Assembly: GCA_016926235.1 (NCBI GenBank)
Contig: JAFGOZ010000586.1
Span: 1-7,776, forward strand
Direction of reading: 5' to 3'
Origin: Bacteroidales bacterium
GTDB taxonomy: Bacteria > Bacteroidota > Bacteroidia > Bacteroidales > UBA10428
Length of the DNA stretch: 7,776 nucleotides
A program made the position numbers and the translations under genes. Each line of letters starts with the position of its first letter. Position 1 is the first letter of the stretch. The notes beneath the pieces are model-generated. The model searched no databases, was not told the origin of the DNA, and worked only from the letters and a program-made list of their open reading frames with translations. Positions 4,996 through 7,776 of the stretch are shown in pieces.

Positions 4996-7776
4996 TATTC
5001 TCTGTTAAATCAAGTTCTTCAGGGTATTCATATTCTTTTCTGAATTGTTCGTTAACTGCATATTCAACTTTTTCATCATTTTCATTTTCGGGGAAACTTA
5101 TGGCTATACCAATTATGGGTAAATCATTTATTTGTTTCCTCTCAATTTTTTTTGGCTTAGTTGAATCATCTACAATATACTGACAATTGTGATTTAATGG
5201 ATAGATAAGCAATAAACCATTTTTACAAGATCTCTTCCATTTTATCCTTTTTCTACTAGGTATTTCCGGAATACCATCACTTCCTCCCTCGCTATTATCT
5301 TCCATTGTCTTTGATAATGCATCAATTATTTCAGATTCAGATAAATCAATCAATTCGTGTCTGTGATCTGTAATATTATATTTTGCAACAGAATATTCGC
5401 TTTGGTCATTACTAATATTTGTCCTGTCTGTTAGTCCGACTTTCTTGGATAGACCTGGAAACACATATTCATCTTCCGGTCTAGCAGTAGAATTATTTAT
5501 CATTGCTACAGTCCAATTTGTCAGGTTTCCCTTTTTTGTCTGAGCAATGATGTAATCGACCATTTTGTTTGTGTCAATTATTTCCTCACCTATTTTATAT
5601 TTCAGAAGAAATGAATTTATAGTATTGAAATTGTCTTCCCCTTTCCATACGAACATTTGTCTTGAATTGAAAGAGTTTATAGGCTTCTCAACCGGGTTAC
5701 CGAGGTCTGAGATCAAATCAACAACTGCATCAAAATTTCTTCTGAAATTAAGTTTGTCTAGCCTGAACTGATAGGTTTGTTCCAGTTCTCCTGAATAGCT
5801 GAGATACATTATTTTCTTATACCTGAATTTATTTGCTGCGGTTATTTTTAAAACTCCAGGGTGTGTCCTTACTTTTAAACCAAATTCTTTTGGTGTTTTC
5901 CTTAATAAAAACATATAGTCAAAATCCTTTCTCATTTCTTCAGAGGCAATTGTAATATGCTTATACCAACGAGTAAGCTCTTCACTGGTAAATATCCTGC
6001 ATAAATCCAAATACCCAGGTCGATAACCGAACCACCTTCCCATTTGCATTAGGGTATCGTACATTTTCGAAGCACGTAAATAATAACTTATTGTCAATCC
6101 TTCCAATGTCAAACCTCTTGAAAGTTTATCCCCACCAACAGCTATCACAGATAAGAACTTTCCTTGTTGTTCCGAAAAGAAATAATCAAGGGGTGAGATA
6201 TTGTGATGAGATAATCCTGCAATATTTTTATCTCCATGAACGGCTCTTACTTCTATTTTAGAAATGGCATTATAAACTTCTGCTTCGACTTTTTCCCATG
6301 AGATTGGAATTATTTCCGGATCAGTATAAATGTTTGAATTTCGAATTATTTTTAAGGTAGTAGGAACAAATTCCTTTTCCCAGATTGCCTCAAGTTCTTT
6401 AAATAAATTACCTGATTTCAGTTCTATCTGTTTCTGATAAAATTTTAATTCAGCATCAACCAAAGTGGCAATTCTATCCTGCCAGACAATAAATCTAGAA
6501 ATATGAATCAGCATTGAATTATGAACATCAATTTGCTTTCTAACTCTTCTCGCAGAAGAGGAAAGAATAAAACATTTAATCGCATATTTCAAGCTTTCTG
6601 GTAATTCATCAGGTAATGGATCATCCTTTTTATGCTTGTCAGGTACAAAAGATCTTGATATTTTAAGATTATCATCAACTCCAGCAATGACATTTTGTAT
6701 TTGTTCCCGCTCGTTAGATGCTTCAAAAGTATCATAATCATTTACCAGACGAACTACTGGCAATGGCTCTTCGTCCGTATCAGATGATATAAGTGCTGGC
6801 AATCCAAAAACTTTTGCCGGCCCAATGTAATTTGTTGGAGCAGGAATGTTAATAATAAAATCTTTGGGAAATAAATCCTGTCCAACAGTATATTCATAAT
6901 CTTTTATTGTAAGGTCTATACCTTTTACAGATTCCTGTTCAAGAATAGGGATGAAAATATTTGCAAATGGAGTTGCAGTATATCCAACATAAGCGCTCTG
7001 TTCAAAAAGCGATAATAATGCTCTGAGGCAGCCGTTAATAGCAGAAACCTTTTCTTTGCTTACATTAATTGAAGCATTGTCTGCTTCATCATCTATGAGA
7101 AGAAATGGGACATTTCTGATTAATACTTTTCCATCAGGTTGCTTATCTCCCCATACAGCTAACCAGGAAATTATATTTTTGAGGATTGAACCATTTTTTT
7201 TAATTACAGCAACTATAGGGTCAGAGCTTCTCAGATGTATTCCCGCTGACTGTGCTGCCTTTCTATTAAAATCGCCATTCAGATGACTTGATGTTAAGGC
7301 ATTTGCAGGAAGATCAACTGGTTGATTAGTTTTAGTATCATGTGGATTGAAGTAACCTACACCAATTTTGTTTGTGTTTGAATACTGCAAAGAACGCTGG
7401 CTATTGAACCCTAAAAATCCTTCATCGATTCTGATTTGTGTCTGACTCCTCAAAGAATCATGCATCCCAGCAAGAATAATAATCAGTCTATATCCAGCAT
7501 CTGCAGCTTTGTTTATTAATCCAATATAATTCGAAGTTTTTCCTGATTGTACTTGTCCTACCACCATACCTCTTTTGTCCCAAGCTCCAAGAGTTATTGG
7601 GTTTGCGATCCTGTCCAAAATGTCATCAGTCAGGTTATCGAGTTTATTCATCGTGTCAGGTGCAATTTTTTTCTGCATATAGCTGATGTAGCGATTCCAG
7701 AAATTCCATTTAATAATTGCTTTGCTATCTTTCAGCCAAGGGTGATAATCTTCATCTGTATCAAGTATTCTGTAAT
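4979..7776 (-). CDS. Z1 domain-containing helicase/ATPase, 5' end beyond window
   Basis: Large superfamily-2-like ATPase with a Z1 domain (Pfam PF10593), a family of predicted restriction-system helicases. The first in-window ATG is at 7678, but the frame stays open for 32 more codons to the edge. Those codons read like family sequence (an HPWL block, then KWNFWNRYISY), so the CDS is 5'-partial with at least 931 residues visible. Counting from the 7678 Met: Walker A GQVQSGKTSN (41-50), NKAADAGYRLIIILAG (56-71), QTQIRIDEGFLG (79-90), Walker B LLIDDEADN (193-201), YTATPFAN (233-240), GGDKLSRGLTLEG (515-527) and QMGRWFGYRPGY (545-556). The C-terminal half ends with the family-like LLLIYPL (822-828) and PIIGIAISFP (854-863) and an acidic tail. 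No key motif is missing. It is the first visible gene of the operon; promoter and true start lie outside. Inferred role: ATP-driven DNA translocation or remodelling that serves the adjacent nuclease. Confidence 0.93.
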   Translation of the reverse strand, partial: YRILDTDEDYHPWLKDSKAIIKWNFWNRYISYMQKKIAPDTMNKLDNLTDDILDRIANPITLGAWDKRGMVVGQVQSGKTSNYIGLINKAADAGYRLIIILAGMHDSLRSQTQIRIDEGFLGFNSQRSLQYSNTNKIGVGYFNPHDTKTNQPVDLPANALTSSHLNGDFNRKAAQSAGIHLRSSDPIVAVIKKNGSILKNIISWLAVWGDKQPDGKVLIRNVPFLLIDDEADNASINVSKEKVSAINGCLRALLSLFEQSAYVGYTATPFANIFIPILEQESVKGIDLTIKDYEYTVGQDLFPKDFIINIPAPTNYIGPAKVFGLPALISSDTDEEPLPVVRLVNDYDTFEASNEREQIQNVIAGVDDNLKISRSFVPDKHKKDDPLPDELPESLKYAIKCFILSSSARRVRKQIDVHNSMLIHISRFIVWQDRIATLVDAELKFYQKQIELKSGNLFKELEAIWEKEFVPTTLKIIRNSNIYTDPEIIPISWEKVEAEVYNAISKIEVRAVHGDKNIAGLSHHNISPLDYFFSEQQGKFLSVIAVGGDKLSRGLTLEGLTISYYLRASKMYDTLMQMGRWFGYRPGYLDLCRIFTSEELTRWYKHITIASEEMRKDFDYMFLLRKTPKEFGLKVRTHPGVLKITAANKFRYKKIMYLSYSGELEQTYQFRLDKLNFRRNFDAVVDLISDLGNPVEKPINSFNSRQMFVWKGEDNFNTINSFLLKYKIGEEIIDTNKMVDYIIAQTKKGNLTNWTVAMINNSTARPEDEYVFPGLSKKVGLTDRTNISNDQSEYSVAKYNITDHRHELIDLSESEIIDALSKTMEDNSEGGSDGIPEIPSRKRIKWKRSCKNGLLLIYPLNHNCQYIVDDSTKPKKIERKQINDLPIIGIAISFPENENDEKVEYAVNEQFRKEYEYPEELDLTENNDGSD

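Noticed and set aside
5565..5771. 68-codon + strand frame opposite the Z1 gene
   Set aside because: Antisense to the Z1 C-terminal region with no recognisable domain or ribosome binding site; long antisense frames are common by chance.
7056..7286. 76-codon + strand frame opposite the Z1 Walker B region
   Set aside because: Antisense to the conserved helicase core; no evidence for expression or a domain.
1..7776. CRISPR arrays, tRNA genes, insertion-sequence ends or att-like repeats
   Set aside because: No regularly spaced repeats, cloverleaf-like sequence, transposase or recombinase coding, or paired terminal repeats were seen. The window is nearly fully occupied by four protein genes.

Overview
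The window is a compact piece of a bacterial defence island. It is coding almost end to end: one gene on the + strand, and three tightly packed, co-oriented genes on the - strand that converge on it. All four recognisable families are typical of anti-phage or restriction neighbourhoods. No RNA genes, CRISPR array, insertion sequence or integrase is visible. The DNA is AT-rich and the proteins are rich in Lys, Ile and Asn. The internal starts lack a good Shine-Dalgarno sequence, which would fit Bacteroidota, but the taxonomic call is weak and rests on composition and style only.

Left third (1-1812, +): a DUF2075/Schlafen-group-3 type nuclease-helicase. It has an N-terminal PD-(D/E)XK-like domain followed by a superfamily-1-like P-loop helicase with all major motifs visible. 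The ATG at base 1 may be an internal Met, because homologues as I remember them carry several tens of residues before this point.

Middle and right (1859-7776, -), in transcription order: a Z1-domain superfamily-2-like helicase/ATPase (its 5' end runs off the right edge), a PD-(D/E)XK motif protein of the DUF4420 type, and an AIPR family protein. The Z1 stop overlaps the DUF4420 start by 17 bases, and the DUF4420 stop overlaps the AIPR start as ATGA. The three are therefore almost certainly one translationally coupled operon.

Z1 + PD-(D/E)XK + AIPR is the effector half of a predicted restriction-modification-like system. Comparative genomics of MutL/MORC-type ATPases in R-M loci has linked such genes to a GHKL (MutL/MORC-like) ATPase and a cytosine-5 DNA methyltransferase. 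Neither is in the window; if the system is complete they should lie just beyond the right edge, upstream of Z1. The inferred working model is that the ATPase and helicase recognise or remodel unmodified invading DNA and the DUF4420 protein cuts it. AIPR has an undefined role; its core motifs look to me like those of the DGQHR/DUF262 (ParB-like) families. The convergent DUF2075 gene is a separate transcription unit, perhaps a second, independent defence gene.
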